DNA of 64,000 nucleotides from Pelagicoccus mobilis (lineage in GTDB: Bacteria > Verrucomicrobiota > Verrucomicrobiia > Opitutales > Opitutaceae), in NCBI RefSeq assembly GCF_016595505.1, contig NZ_JAENIL010000015.1, forward strand, positions 62,001 through 126,000. The letters run 5' to 3'. The position numbers and the translations under genes are program-made. Under the pieces are notes generated by a model. The model saw nothing but the letters and a program-made list of their open reading frames with translations, made no database searches and was not told the origin of the DNA. Below, piece after piece: positions 9,692 through 18,217 of this stretch (position 1 is its first letter; each line of letters opens with the position of its first letter).

Positions 9692-10534
9692 TTAGCGGAA
9701 AAGCAAGGTAGGCAAACGGCAATCACGCAGGATTTCAGTTGTCGTGCTTCCGATAATCAAGTGACGGATTTTCGAGTGACCATACGCCCCCATGGCGAGC
9801 ATGTTGATTCCCATCTCTTGTGCGTACTCGGATAAAGTCGGAGCGATAGCTCCGTGCAGCATTTGGCAATTCACGCTCAATCCAGCAGAGCGCAAACGGT
9901 CTTCAGCTGCCTTCAATTCCGCCAACACTTCCGACTCGCCATCTTTTTTGGATACACTGACCAAGTGCAGCTCGATATCCGAAAACGCATCAGAATTGCA
10001 CAGGTAATCCACGGCAGCATTGCAGCTCGGAACATTCTCATACGCGAGAAGCAGCTTCTCCACGGGCTGAAACGAACGCGAAGCCACTAGACAAGGTCGC
10101 CCAGAAGCACGGACGACTCGTTCCATCGTCGAACCCAAATGTTCGGCAGCAAAATTCGCGTTTTCGCCACGCTTTCCAATGACCACAAGCTCTGCCGACT
10201 CCTCAAGGTCACTCAAGGAATCGACCAGAAAACCTGTCTTGTGGATACGAGTGATCTCCCCTTCGTATCCAGAGGATCGCATCTGCGATTCCGCCTGCTC
10301 GAGAACTAGCTTCGCCTTTTGCTCTTCCAGCTGCTGCAGCTCTCCCATGATCGACTGGTAGGGCTGCAGGCCAAGACTGCCACTCAGATCCGCGACAAAA
10401 GGAACTTCGAATTGTCGCAGATCCGTGACGTAAACAATGTCGATTGACGCCTCCAGTCGTTGAGCTGCCCAAGCCGCGTATTCGCAGCAACTTTGCGAGT
10501 ATTGGGAGCCGTCGATACAGGCGAGAATCTTCAT
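9692..10534 (-). CDS. Universal stress protein with tandem Usp domains
   Basis: Two UspA folds in one 280-residue chain. Domain 1 starts MKILACIDGSQYS and closes with GKRGENANFAAEHLGST; domain 2 ends GAYGHSKIRHLIIGST, which fits the G-2x-G-9x-G-S/T nucleotide-binding motif exactly, so the second domain probably binds ATP, while the first has one extra residue in that loop. UspA proteins help cells survive starvation and stress through mechanisms that are not well defined. The gene starts 15 bases after the stop of glgC on the same strand, suggesting a glycogen-synthesis/stress operon. Confidence 0.9.
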   Translation of the reverse strand: MKILACIDGSQYSQSCCEYAAWAAQRLEASIDIVYVTDLRQFEVPFVADLSGSLGLQPYQSIMGELQQLEEQKAKLVLEQAESQMRSSGYEGEITRIHKTGFLVDSLSDLEESAELVVIGKRGENANFAAEHLGSTMERVVRASGRPCLVASRSFQPVEKLLLAYENVPSCNAAVDYLCNSDAFSDIELHLVSVSKKDGESEVLAELKAAEDRLRSAGLSVNCQMLHGAIAPTLSEYAQEMGINMLAMGAYGHSKIRHLIIGSTTTEILRDCRLPTLLFR

Positions 10535-10549
10535 TGGACTACATTAACG

Positions 10550-11830
10550 TTAGAAAATTGTATTGGAAGGAACGACCGTATTCTTGGTCACTATCACCAC
10601 GCCATCTCTCACGAAGATGCCGTTCTTTTCGTACATGTCCGCTTTGCCCTCCGGGTTCAGCTTCACATTGTCGCCGATTCGAGCGCCTTTATCGATGATC
10701 GCGTTCTTGATCTCGCAATTGAGCCCAACGCCTATGTCAGGTCGCCCGAGCTCCTTGTTCTTTCTGCGATCGCTCGAACTTTCGAAAGAATCCGCTCCCA
10801 TCATAATCACGTTCTCCAGACGCGTGCCTTCGCGCAGGACTGAACGGATACCGATTACGCAGCGCTTCAAATAGGAGTCAGTGATAATACAACCATCGCC
10901 GATAATCACGTGGTTGATGGAGCAGCGGTTGATCTTGCTCGCCGGCAAATATCTAGCGCGAGTGAAAATAGGACGTCCACGGGAGAAGAAGTTGAACTGC
11001 GGCATCGGATCTGCGAGCTGCAGATTCGCGTCGAAGAACGCCTTAACCGTTCCGATATCTTCCCAGTATCCTTCGAACACATGAGCGCGTAGCTTGGAGT
11101 TGCCCAAAAGCGAGGGGATAACTTCCTTGCCGAAGTCAGTCATCGAATTGTCGAGCGCGTCGATCATGGTCTCGCGATTGAAGACATAAATGCCCATCGA
11201 CGCCAAACAGCAGTCTTCCGCATTCTTAGTCTTCAAATCCCCCGCGATCTCACTTGGGATTTTCAAGCCCTCAATCACCTTCGGGTCGCTTGGCTTTTCG
11301 ACAAACTCCGTGATTTCCTGCGACTTCGATACACGCATCAGACCGAGGCCTTCGACGCTGTCAGCAGGGAACGGAATCGCGGCGACCGTCACGTCCGAGC
11401 CGCTCTCGATGTGCTCCTCGATGATCTTGTCGTAGTCCATACGATACAACTGGTCTCCCGAAAGGATAATAACGTAATCGTAGTCGCTACCAGTAAAGTG
11501 ATGGATGTTCTGTCGAACAGCGTCCGCAGTGCCTTGGTACCAACTGTCACCCTTTTCCGTCTGTTCCGCCGAGAGGATATCAACAGTCCCTCCAGCAAAC
11601 GGATCAAAGCGGTAGGTCTCCTGAATGTGCCGATGCAACGAGGCCGTGTTGAACTGAGTCAGCAAATAGATGTTGTTGATACCTGAATTCAGACAGTTGC
11701 TGATCGGGATATCGACGAGGCGATATTTGCCAGCAAGCGGTACAGCAGGCTTACAACGTTCTTTGGTCAGAGGATACAAGCGGGTGCCACGGCCCCCACC
11801 CATAATTACGGCGATTGCTTTTTTGTGCAT
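10550..11830 (-). CDS. glgC: Glucose-1-phosphate adenylyltransferase
   Basis: Makes ADP-glucose from glucose-1-phosphate and ATP, the committed step of bacterial glycogen synthesis. N-terminal nucleotide-binding motif GGGRGTRLYPLTKERCKPAV, followed by KYRLVDIPISNCLNSG and the catalytic/regulatory GTADAVRQN region; the C-terminal third has the left-handed beta-helix hexapeptide repeats (INRCSINHVIIGDGCIITDS). The 426 residues match plant- and cyanobacterial-like members (about 420-430). Upstream, 137 bases from the start codon, is a perfect 15-base palindrome that could be an operator. A UspA gene follows. Confidence 0.97.
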   Translation of the reverse strand: MHKKAIAVIMGGGRGTRLYPLTKERCKPAVPLAGKYRLVDIPISNCLNSGINNIYLLTQFNTASLHRHIQETYRFDPFAGGTVDILSAEQTEKGDSWYQGTADAVRQNIHHFTGSDYDYVIILSGDQLYRMDYDKIIEEHIESGSDVTVAAIPFPADSVEGLGLMRVSKSQEITEFVEKPSDPKVIEGLKIPSEIAGDLKTKNAEDCCLASMGIYVFNRETMIDALDNSMTDFGKEVIPSLLGNSKLRAHVFEGYWEDIGTVKAFFDANLQLADPMPQFNFFSRGRPIFTRARYLPASKINRCSINHVIIGDGCIITDSYLKRCVIGIRSVLREGTRLENVIMMGADSFESSSDRRKNKELGRPDIGVGLNCEIKNAIIDKGARIGDNVKLNPEGKADMYEKNGIFVRDGVVIVTKNTVVPSNTIF

Positions 11831-11966
11831 GATTTTCTCTAAGAGGATTCGGAATCAGAGACTTCCGTAGTATACCCTATCCGTAATGCGTGACTTCACA
11901 ACTACAAATCCAAGAAGAGTTTGTGAAATCGACGCAACACCCCGTCAAAAACGAAGCAAACACGTA

Positions 11967-11981
11967 TCCAAAAGTTTTGGA
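11967..11981. promoter_or_regulatory. Perfect palindrome TCCAAAAGTTTTGGA upstream of glgC
   Basis: A 15-base perfect inverted repeat with a single central base, in the gap between the small HTH gene (stop 12013) and glgC (start 11830). It is far enough from glgC to bind a regulator, or it could be part of the 3' end of the HTH transcript. No other copy was seen in the window. The function is guesswork. Confidence 0.25.
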
Positions 11982-12012
11982 CCCTAGCTAATTCAGAATT
12001 CCAATCGCGGAA

Positions 12013-12363
12013 TCAGCTAAAAGCGTTAATCCGGTCGCAAACCAACTTCGCCGCCGTCTTTACCGCACTCCGGGTCGAACGGATCTGCAACCACTCAAGC
12101 TGGGTGGTGAGAATCGCTTTCACGTTTGGACGCAAGTCCTCCGCTGTTCCCTTTGTTTCCAACTCCGGCAGCCCCGCCAATGCGCGGATTTCTTTGATGT
12201 TGGTAAGCTGGAAGATCATGAAATCTCGAACGCTCACTCGCCCATCCGCGTTAGTCGGACACCCAGCATCCAATGAAAGCTGCACCCACCCTCGCGAACA
12301 TTTCAGTCGAGTTGCGATCTCATCGATCGTCAGTGGGCTTTCATCGGCCTTTTGCATAAACAA
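12013..12363 (-). CDS. Small protein with excisionase/MerR-like HTH N-terminus
   Basis: A 116-residue protein. Residues about 10-50 (LTIDEIATRLKCSRGWVQ, then GRVSVRDFMIFQL) look like a winged helix-turn-helix of the MerR/excisionase or phage terminase-small-subunit kind; the rest is helical with no known motif. It could be a DNA-binding regulator or a relic of a mobile element, but no integrase, portal or other phage gene is nearby. An imperfect inverted repeat (11986-12018, AGCTAATTC with GAATCAGCT) overlaps its stop codon and may end the transcript. The upstream side faces the cysN terminator, so it has its own promoter. Confidence 0.6.
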   Translation of the reverse strand: MFMQKADESPLTIDEIATRLKCSRGWVQLSLDAGCPTNADGRVSVRDFMIFQLTNIKEIRALAGLPELETKGTAEDLRPNVKAILTTQLEWLQIRSTRSAVKTAAKLVCDRINAFS

Positions 12364-12444
12364 GATTTAACTCATGCAAACGCAGTTCTGTAAAGACTTT
12401 GTAAACAAGGATGTAGCCTAGGGGAAGGCCTGAGCAATAAACGC

Positions 12445-12482
12445 AAAAAGGCGCCGAACCCCACTAAGGAATCCGACGCCTT
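12445..12482 (-). terminator. Rho-independent terminator after cysDN
   Basis: On the minus strand AAGGCGTCGGA pairs with TTCGGCGCCTT, with one mismatch and a GU pair, followed by five T. It is 28 bases beyond the cysN stop codon and ends the aminotransferase/cysD/cysN gene run. Confidence 0.8.
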
Positions 12483-12509
12483 GAAAATGTTTACCGATTT
12501 TCGACCAAG

Positions 12510-13796
12510 CTAACGGATCATACCCGCAGCGACCGTCTCGTTGGTGAACGCGTCCACCAACACGAAGGAGCCAGTCACACGGTTGCGCTTGTAGCTATCG
12601 TAGCAAAGCGGAGCCGCGGTACGGATAGTGATGCGGCCAATGTCGTTGAGCTTAAACTCGTTGTCGCCCTCGATCTTGTGCAGCGTGTTGATGTCCACCT
12701 TGTACTTCACGTCACGGATCAGAGCCTTGGCCTCCTTGGCGCAGTGGCGGATAACGAACTTGCCACGTGGATTGAGCGGCTTGTCCGAAAACCAGCAGAT
12801 CATCGCGTCGATGTCCTGCCCGACCGAAGGCGGGTTGTTCGGCTTGGCAATCATATCACCGCGGCTGATGTCGATCTCGCGGTCGAGCGTCATGGAAATG
12901 CTCAGGGGCGAGTACGCCTCCTCGAGTTCGCCATCCGCTGTATGCAGAGCCTTGACCTTCGCCTCGAAGCCGGACGGATAAACGACCACGTCGTCACCTG
13001 GCTTGAAAACGCCGCCCGCTACGCGGCCCGCGTAACCGCGGAAATCGTGGTACTCGTCGCTGTGCGGACGGATAACCCACTGGACAGGAAGGCGGGAGTC
13101 GATGTGGTTTGCGTCTGGTCCGACATAGAGGGTTTCGAGGTGGTAGAGAAGCGTCGGCCCTTGGTACCAGGTCATGTTCTCTGACTTCTCGACCACGTTG
13201 TCGCCCTTCAGTGCGGAAATCGGGATGAAGGAAATCTCGACGATATTGTCCAAACGGGACGCGAACTTCTGGAAGTCCTCTTTGATCTTATTGAACGTAT
13301 CTTCAGACCAATCAACCAAGTCCATCTTGTTGACGGCGATCACCACGTGCTGGATACGAAGCAGGTTCGCGATGAAGCTGTGGCGGCAGGTCTGCTCGAT
13401 GACCCCCTTGCGGGCGTCGACGAGAATGATGGCGAGATTGGCCGTGGACGCGCCGGTCACCATGTTGCGGGTGTACTGGATGTGACCCGGCGTGTCGGCG
13501 ATGATGAACTTGCGGCGAGGCGTCGCGAAGTAGCGGTAGGCCACGTCGATCGTGATTCCCTGCTCGCGCTCGGCGCGAAGGCCGTCGGTGAGAAGAGCGA
13601 GGTTCACGTGCTCGTCGCCACGCTGCTTGGAGGTGTTTTCGATGGACTCGAGCTGGTCCTCGAAAATCGCTTTGGAGTCGTACATGAGACGACCGATGAG
13701 GGTCGACTTTCCGTCATCCACCGAACCTGCGGTAGTAAAACGGAGGAGATCCATGTCGAGGTAGCCTTTTTCCTGAGAGCTTTCTTCTGTGCTCAT
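12510..13796 (-). CDS. cysN: Sulfate adenylyltransferase subunit 1 (GTPase)
   Basis: GTP-hydrolysing partner of CysD; together they form APS from sulfate and ATP. EF-Tu-like GTPase motifs are intact: G1 GSVDDGKST near residue 24, G3 DTPGH near 101 and G4 NKMDL near 156, followed by the beta-barrel domains. At 428 residues it is a lone CysN without the C-terminal CysC kinase found in fused NodQ-type proteins, consistent with a separate cysC at 4535-5137. It follows cysD by 49 bases and a terminator lies directly downstream. Confidence 0.97.
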   Translation of the reverse strand: MSTEESSQEKGYLDMDLLRFTTAGSVDDGKSTLIGRLMYDSKAIFEDQLESIENTSKQRGDEHVNLALLTDGLRAEREQGITIDVAYRYFATPRRKFIIADTPGHIQYTRNMVTGASTANLAIILVDARKGVIEQTCRHSFIANLLRIQHVVIAVNKMDLVDWSEDTFNKIKEDFQKFASRLDNIVEISFIPISALKGDNVVEKSENMTWYQGPTLLYHLETLYVGPDANHIDSRLPVQWVIRPHSDEYHDFRGYAGRVAGGVFKPGDDVVVYPSGFEAKVKALHTADGELEEAYSPLSISMTLDREIDISRGDMIAKPNNPPSVGQDIDAMICWFSDKPLNPRGKFVIRHCAKEAKALIRDVKYKVDINTLHKIEGDNEFKLNDIGRITIRTAAPLCYDSYKRNRVTGSFVLVDAFTNETVAAGMIR

Positions 13797-13845
13797 AACT
13801 TTATTTGGAAATCTGTAATTATAGTGTGGTTACGCTGCCAAGGGA

Positions 13846-14751
13846 TCAAAAGTAGCCCGCCTTCTTGCGGTCTTCCATGGCACTCTCGCTTCGCTTGTCG
13901 TCGGCACGGTTGCCGCGCTCAGTCTGGCGGGCGGCAGCGACTTCCTCGATGATCTTGTCCATCGTGTCCGCGTCGGACTCGACCGCGCCAGTGATGGTCG
14001 CGTCGCCCATGGTGCGGAAGCGGATCTGCTTCACTTCAACCGTTTCGCCTTCGCGTGGCTCGACGAACTCGGAAACGGCGAGGATGGTGCCGTTGCGGGT
14101 GACCGTCTCGCGCTCGTGTGCGTAGTAGAGGCTCGGAAGCTCGATGTTCTCGTACTTCATGTACTGCCACACATCCATCTCGGTCCAATTCGAGAGCGGG
14201 AACACGCGGAAGTGCTCACCCTGGGCCATGCGGCCGTTGAATATGTTCCAGAGCTCGGGGCGCTGGTTCTTCGGGTCCCACTGGCCGAACTCGTCGCGGT
14301 GACTGAAGAAGCGCTCCTTGGCGCGGGCCTTCTCCTCGTCGCGGCGAGCGCCGCCGAGAGCCGCGTCATACTGACCATCCTCGAGGGCATCGAGCAGGGT
14401 TTGGATCTGCAGCATGTTGCGGGAAGCGTTTGGCCCCTTCTCCTCGACCACGCGGCCGTCCTTGATGGCCTCTTCCACAGAGCCGACCACGAGGTTGGCG
14501 CCTAGCTTGGCGACGAGGTCGTCGCGGTACTGGATGGTCTCCGGGAAGTTGTGCCCGGTGTCCACGTGCAGAAGAGGGAAAGGGATCTTGGCCGGCCAGA
14601 ATGCCTTCATCGCAAGATGCGTCATCACGATGGAATCCTTGCCCCCCGAGAAGAGGAGCACCGGACGCTCGAACTGCGCAGCCGTCTCGCGAAGGATGTA
14701 GATCGCTTCGCTTTCGAGCTGCTTCAAGTGCGTTACTGAGTAATCTTGCAT
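13846..14751 (-). CDS. cysD: Sulfate adenylyltransferase subunit 2
   Basis: ATP sulfurylase catalytic subunit of the PP-loop superfamily. The P-loop SGGKDS is near residue 40, with HVDTGHNFPETI and the ARRDEEKARAKERFFS segment downstream; the C-terminus RKKAGYF is the usual CysD ending. Its 301 residues match the family. It lies 65 bases downstream of the aminotransferase gene and 49 bases upstream of cysN. Its base composition looks more G/C-rich with more third-position G and C than neighbouring genes, as in cysN, which may reflect high expression. Confidence 0.97.
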   Translation of the reverse strand: MQDYSVTHLKQLESEAIYILRETAAQFERPVLLFSGGKDSIVMTHLAMKAFWPAKIPFPLLHVDTGHNFPETIQYRDDLVAKLGANLVVGSVEEAIKDGRVVEEKGPNASRNMLQIQTLLDALEDGQYDAALGGARRDEEKARAKERFFSHRDEFGQWDPKNQRPELWNIFNGRMAQGEHFRVFPLSNWTEMDVWQYMKYENIELPSLYYAHERETVTRNGTILAVSEFVEPREGETVEVKQIRFRTMGDATITGAVESDADTMDKIIEEVAAARQTERGNRADDKRSESAMEDRKKAGYF

Positions 14752-14816
14752 ATCTTAGTAAAGTTAAGAGAGTTTAAAGGTGATTTCGAAATGTTGCTTC
14801 TCAGTCAACTCTGTTT

Positions 14817-16079
14817 TCAGGAAATTTCGGCGAGGGAAAATCGTTTAACCGCAGCCAGGAAACGCTCCGCCGCTTGCACGAGTTCCTCACCACTCAAGAC
14901 ACCAAAGCTCAATCGCACCTTATTTCTTGGCTCAACCTGAGCGTGGCAAAGTTCACCTGGAACGTACAAAACGCCCGCCTCTATCGCCGCCTTGTGAAAA
15001 TCGGAATCAAAGCCAGTCTCCGTTCCCTCTGGAGCAGTCAACCAAAGGTAAAGCCCCCCACTCGGCCGCTCCCAAGTCCAACCAACTTCGCTTAGAGGCC
15101 CGGAAAGTACGGAGTCCAGAACAACCATTTTCTCATGGTAAGACTTCCTAAGCATCGAAAGATGGCTGTCGAAAACTCCCTTCTTGAAGGCTCTCGCCAA
15201 CAACGCTTGGTTGTAGTTCGCGGTACCAAAGTCCTGCTGCCCCTTAATAGCCAGCATCCGAGCGAGCCATTCAGCGTGCGTGCAATAGCTAAAACCAACC
15301 TTAAGTCCCGTCGCAAACGGCTTGGTCAGCGTAGTGGAATAGAAAACAGGCACACTCTCCGCTCCCTCGCTCAACGCCAGACAACTCTCAGATTCAAAAG
15401 GAGTTTCGTAATACAATTCCCGATACGCTGCATCCTCGAACAGAGCGATCTGCCCGCCATACGCCTCGAGCGCTTTTAACACGCCAGATTTACAACTCCG
15501 CGAAACGCTGTGCCCACTTGGATTTGCGTAGTAGCTAACCAAATACACAGCCTTTACCCGATTAATCTTCCCCGCCTTTTCGAAATTAGACAGTTGAGCC
15601 TTTAGACCATCCACGTCGACATCGCCATTAGAGGACATAGGCATGGACACAGCCTCAACGCCTAAACCACGCAACATCTCCAGAAATACAAAATAAGTCG
15701 GCTGCTCGACCAGAACGATATCCCCCTCATCACACAGAGCCTGCACGGCAAGATACAAAGCCTGTTGAGAACCGTTGGTGATGAGAGAACTGGAAACATC
15801 CAAAGGAGTTTCGAACCTGTCCTGATCACTCAAACGCCTCGTCAGAATCTCTCGCAGCTCGAGACTCCCCTGGTTTGCTCCATACTGAAGCACGCTTCGA
15901 TCCCCCTGCTCGCCCAACTCGACCGCAATCTTCGAAATCTCCTCAAGCGGCAAAGTAGCATTATCAGTGAAACCAGCTGCAAGACTAAGCAAATGCGGCT
16001 GCTGAATCGCCAAGGTCATTAATCGAGCGATATCGGATTCCGTTTGTCTGGCGCCTAATTTTGAAAACGTGAGAGACAT
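14817..16079 (-). CDS. PLP-dependent aminotransferase, class I/II (2-aminoadipate/MocR-like fold)
   Basis: Fold-type I aminotransferase of 420 residues without an N-terminal HTH, so an enzyme rather than a MocR regulator. Seen: GANQGSLELREILTRRL (substrate loop), SYYANPSGHSVS (N-P-x-G PLP/substrate motif), FEDAAYREL (Asp that contacts the pyridine nitrogen), and STTLTKPFATGLKVGF holding the Schiff-base lysine, here T-K rather than the usual S-K. Relatives transaminate 2-aminoadipate, aromatic or branched amino acids; the substrate is not determined. It is next to cysDN but separated from ftsH by a clear terminator. Confidence 0.88.
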   Translation of the reverse strand: MSLTFSKLGARQTESDIARLMTLAIQQPHLLSLAAGFTDNATLPLEEISKIAVELGEQGDRSVLQYGANQGSLELREILTRRLSDQDRFETPLDVSSSLITNGSQQALYLAVQALCDEGDIVLVEQPTYFVFLEMLRGLGVEAVSMPMSSNGDVDVDGLKAQLSNFEKAGKINRVKAVYLVSYYANPSGHSVSRSCKSGVLKALEAYGGQIALFEDAAYRELYYETPFESESCLALSEGAESVPVFYSTTLTKPFATGLKVGFSYCTHAEWLARMLAIKGQQDFGTANYNQALLARAFKKGVFDSHLSMLRKSYHEKMVVLDSVLSGPLSEVGWTWERPSGGLYLWLTAPEGTETGFDSDFHKAAIEAGVLYVPGELCHAQVEPRNKVRLSFGVLSGEELVQAAERFLAAVKRFSLAEIS

Positions 16080-16088
16080 GAGCTTCTA

Positions 16089-16124
16089 AAACAAAAGACA
16101 GCGGCGAATCATTCGCCACTGTCT
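16089..16124 (-). terminator. Rho-independent terminator after ftsH
   Basis: Minus-strand hairpin: AGACAG-x-GGCGAA pairs with TTCGCC-x-CTGTCT around a three-base loop, with TTTTGTTTT following. It is 32 bases past the ftsH stop and just ahead of the aminotransferase start. Confidence 0.85.
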
Positions 16125-16155
16125 AAAGAATTCAAGAGAGATTAATCGAGACCGC

Positions 16156-18186
16156 TTAAGCGATCGAGGGAGTGCCGTCCACTGCGGGAGGAGGAACGTC
16201 TTCCTTCTTCTCTTCCGCCTTTTCGGCATTCTCTTTTTCCTGACGCTCAGCCTCCAGCTTGTCGTCGAGTTCCGTCTTCGAGGAAACAACTTCAGAACGA
16301 ATTTCTCCAAACTCGAGAATCTCGTCCACGTGCTTACCTTCGATGGTCTCGTACTTAAGAAGAGCCTCAGCGATAGCGATCAACTCCTTCTTGTGATCGG
16401 TGATGATCGTCTTCGCACGCTCAAACTGCTCGTGAATGATTTCACTCACAGCGTCATCAATCTGTTCAGCCGTGCGCTCGCTGTGGTCTTGAGTACGATT
16501 TATCTCACGTCCCAAGAAGACCTGATCTTGGTTTTCCTTAAATGCGATTGGACCAAGCTTACTCATGCCGTACTGGCAAACCATGTCGCGCGCAGCTGAA
16601 GTCGCTTGGGAAATGTCACCTGAAGCACCAGTGCTGTAGTCGCCCGTCACTATTTCTTCCCCGAGACGTCCGGCCATGCAAACCGCGATGTAGTTCGTAA
16701 TCTGATCCTTAGTCTGGCCAAGAATTTCCTTGGTCGGAGCGTACATCGCCATCCCCAAAGCACGACCGCGAGGAAGAATCGTCACTTTGTGCAGATCGAA
16801 GTGCTTGTCCTTGACGATCTTGTGAACCAAAGCGTGCCCTGCCTCGTGATAAGCGGTAGAACGAAGATCCTCCTCGTCCATGACGCGACGGCGCTCACGG
16901 CCATATGAAATCTTGTCGCGAGCTTCATCAATATCGATGCGTTCGACCTGATCCTTGCTCTTTCGAGCGGCTGTCAACGCCCCCTCATTCAGCAAATTGG
17001 CGAGATCAGCGCCAGAGAAACCGGGAGTCACGCGGGCCAGCGCTCCGAGATCGACCTCATCACTCAGGCGAATCTTCTTCGCGTGCACACCGAGAATTTC
17101 CTCACGCCCCTTGAGGTCGGGAAGGTCAACTACGACCTGTCGATCGAAACGCCCCGGACGAAGCAGCGCCTTATCGAGGACGTCAGGACGGTTGGTAGCC
17201 GCGATGATAATGACACCTTCAGTAGTGTCGAAACCGTCCATCTCAACCAGAAGGGAGTTCAAGGTCTGCTCACGCTCATCGTTACCCCCGCCGAGGCCTG
17301 CCCCACGCTGGCGTCCGACGGCGTCGATTTCGTCGACGAAGATCAAACACGGAGCATTCTTGCGACCTTGCTCGAACATGTCGCGAACACGGCTCGCGCC
17401 GACACCGACAAACATTTCCACGAAATCAGAACCGCTGATCGAGAAAAACGGCACATCCGCCTCGCCCGCAACAGCCTTAGCCAAAAGAGTCTTACCCGTA
17501 CCTGGAGGGCCCACCATCAAGATTCCCTTAGGAATCTTGCCGCCCATGCGTTGGAACTTCTTAGGATCCTTGAGGAAATCAATAACCTCGCTGACCTCTT
17601 CCTTCGCCTCGTCACAGCCAGCCACATTCGCGAAAGTCACCTTGTCCTTGTCGCGAGTCAGCAGCTTCGCCTTGCTCTTGCCGAAGCTCATCGCTCCCTT
17701 GCCAGCCATACGAAGTTGGCGAACGAAAAGGAAGTACAGCAGGCCGATCACCAGCAAAAACGGGATAATTCCCGCCAAAAGCTGAGGCAGAAAAGTATTT
17801 GGGCTCGTTTCGTTGAAACGTCCGCTGGACTGGAGAATTTGATAATTCTCATCCGAAATCCACCCCTTCGCCACGAATGCCTTCCCGTTGACCACATCGG
17901 TCAAAACCTCGATCGGCTCTTCTGAAACCGTTCCTGACACCTCGTACCAGTCCATGCCTCCATTTGGCATGGGAGAGATCTTGCCACCGGCTACGCGACC
18001 TTCCTCAGCGTAGCGGACGACCTCGACCATGGAGACCGGTTCAGCGTCGATCTTGCTGCTTGAGTTCTGCCAGATGATCAGCATCAGCGCGATGAGGATC
18101 ACCCAGAAAATGATTACCTTGGGTTGGAAACGCTCGGGCCCGCCTTTTGCAGGACCGCGTCGATTGTTACTATTATTGTCGGGCAT
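16156..18186 (-). CDS. ftsH: ATP-dependent zinc metalloprotease FtsH
   Basis: Inner-membrane AAA+ protease for quality control of membrane proteins and turnover of short-lived regulators. Order: transmembrane helix 1 (about 26-41), periplasmic domain, helix 2 (about 130-148), Walker A GPPGTGKT near residue 227, Walker [12 protein letters not shown], second-region-of-homology [18 protein letters not shown], and zinc site HEAGH near residue 450. The C-terminus is a long Glu/Lys-rich tail with prolines. Length 676 is normal. It is 31 bases downstream of tilS, the common tilS-ftsH order. Confidence 0.98.
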   Translation of the reverse strand: MPDNNSNNRRGPAKGGPERFQPKVIIFWVILIALMLIIWQNSSSKIDAEPVSMVEVVRYAEEGRVAGGKISPMPNGGMDWYEVSGTVSEEPIEVLTDVVNGKAFVAKGWISDENYQILQSSGRFNETSPNTFLPQLLAGIIPFLLVIGLLYFLFVRQLRMAGKGAMSFGKSKAKLLTRDKDKVTFANVAGCDEAKEEVSEVIDFLKDPKKFQRMGGKIPKGILMVGPPGTGKTLLAKAVAGEADVPFFSISGSDFVEMFVGVGASRVRDMFEQGRKNAPCLIFVDEIDAVGRQRGAGLGGGNDEREQTLNSLLVEMDGFDTTEGVIIIAATNRPDVLDKALLRPGRFDRQVVVDLPDLKGREEILGVHAKKIRLSDEVDLGALARVTPGFSGADLANLLNEGALTAARKSKDQVERIDIDEARDKISYGRERRRVMDEEDLRSTAYHEAGHALVHKIVKDKHFDLHKVTILPRGRALGMAMYAPTKEILGQTKDQITNYIAVCMAGRLGEEIVTGDYSTGASGDISQATSAARDMVCQYGMSKLGPIAFKENQDQVFLGREINRTQDHSERTAEQIDDAVSEIIHEQFERAKTIITDHKKELIAIAEALLKYETIEGKHVDEILEFGEIRSEVVSSKTELDDKLEAERQEKENAEKAEEKKEDVPPPAVDGTPSIA

Positions 18187-18217
18187 TAAAATTTAATGGA
18201 GACCAGTAGGTTGAGTC

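Noticed and set aside
16955-17925. Plus-strand open frames of 276 and 280 codons over ftsH
   Set aside because: They are antisense to the AAA+ domain of FtsH, which is certain; their translations are Arg/Ser- or His-rich without any motif.
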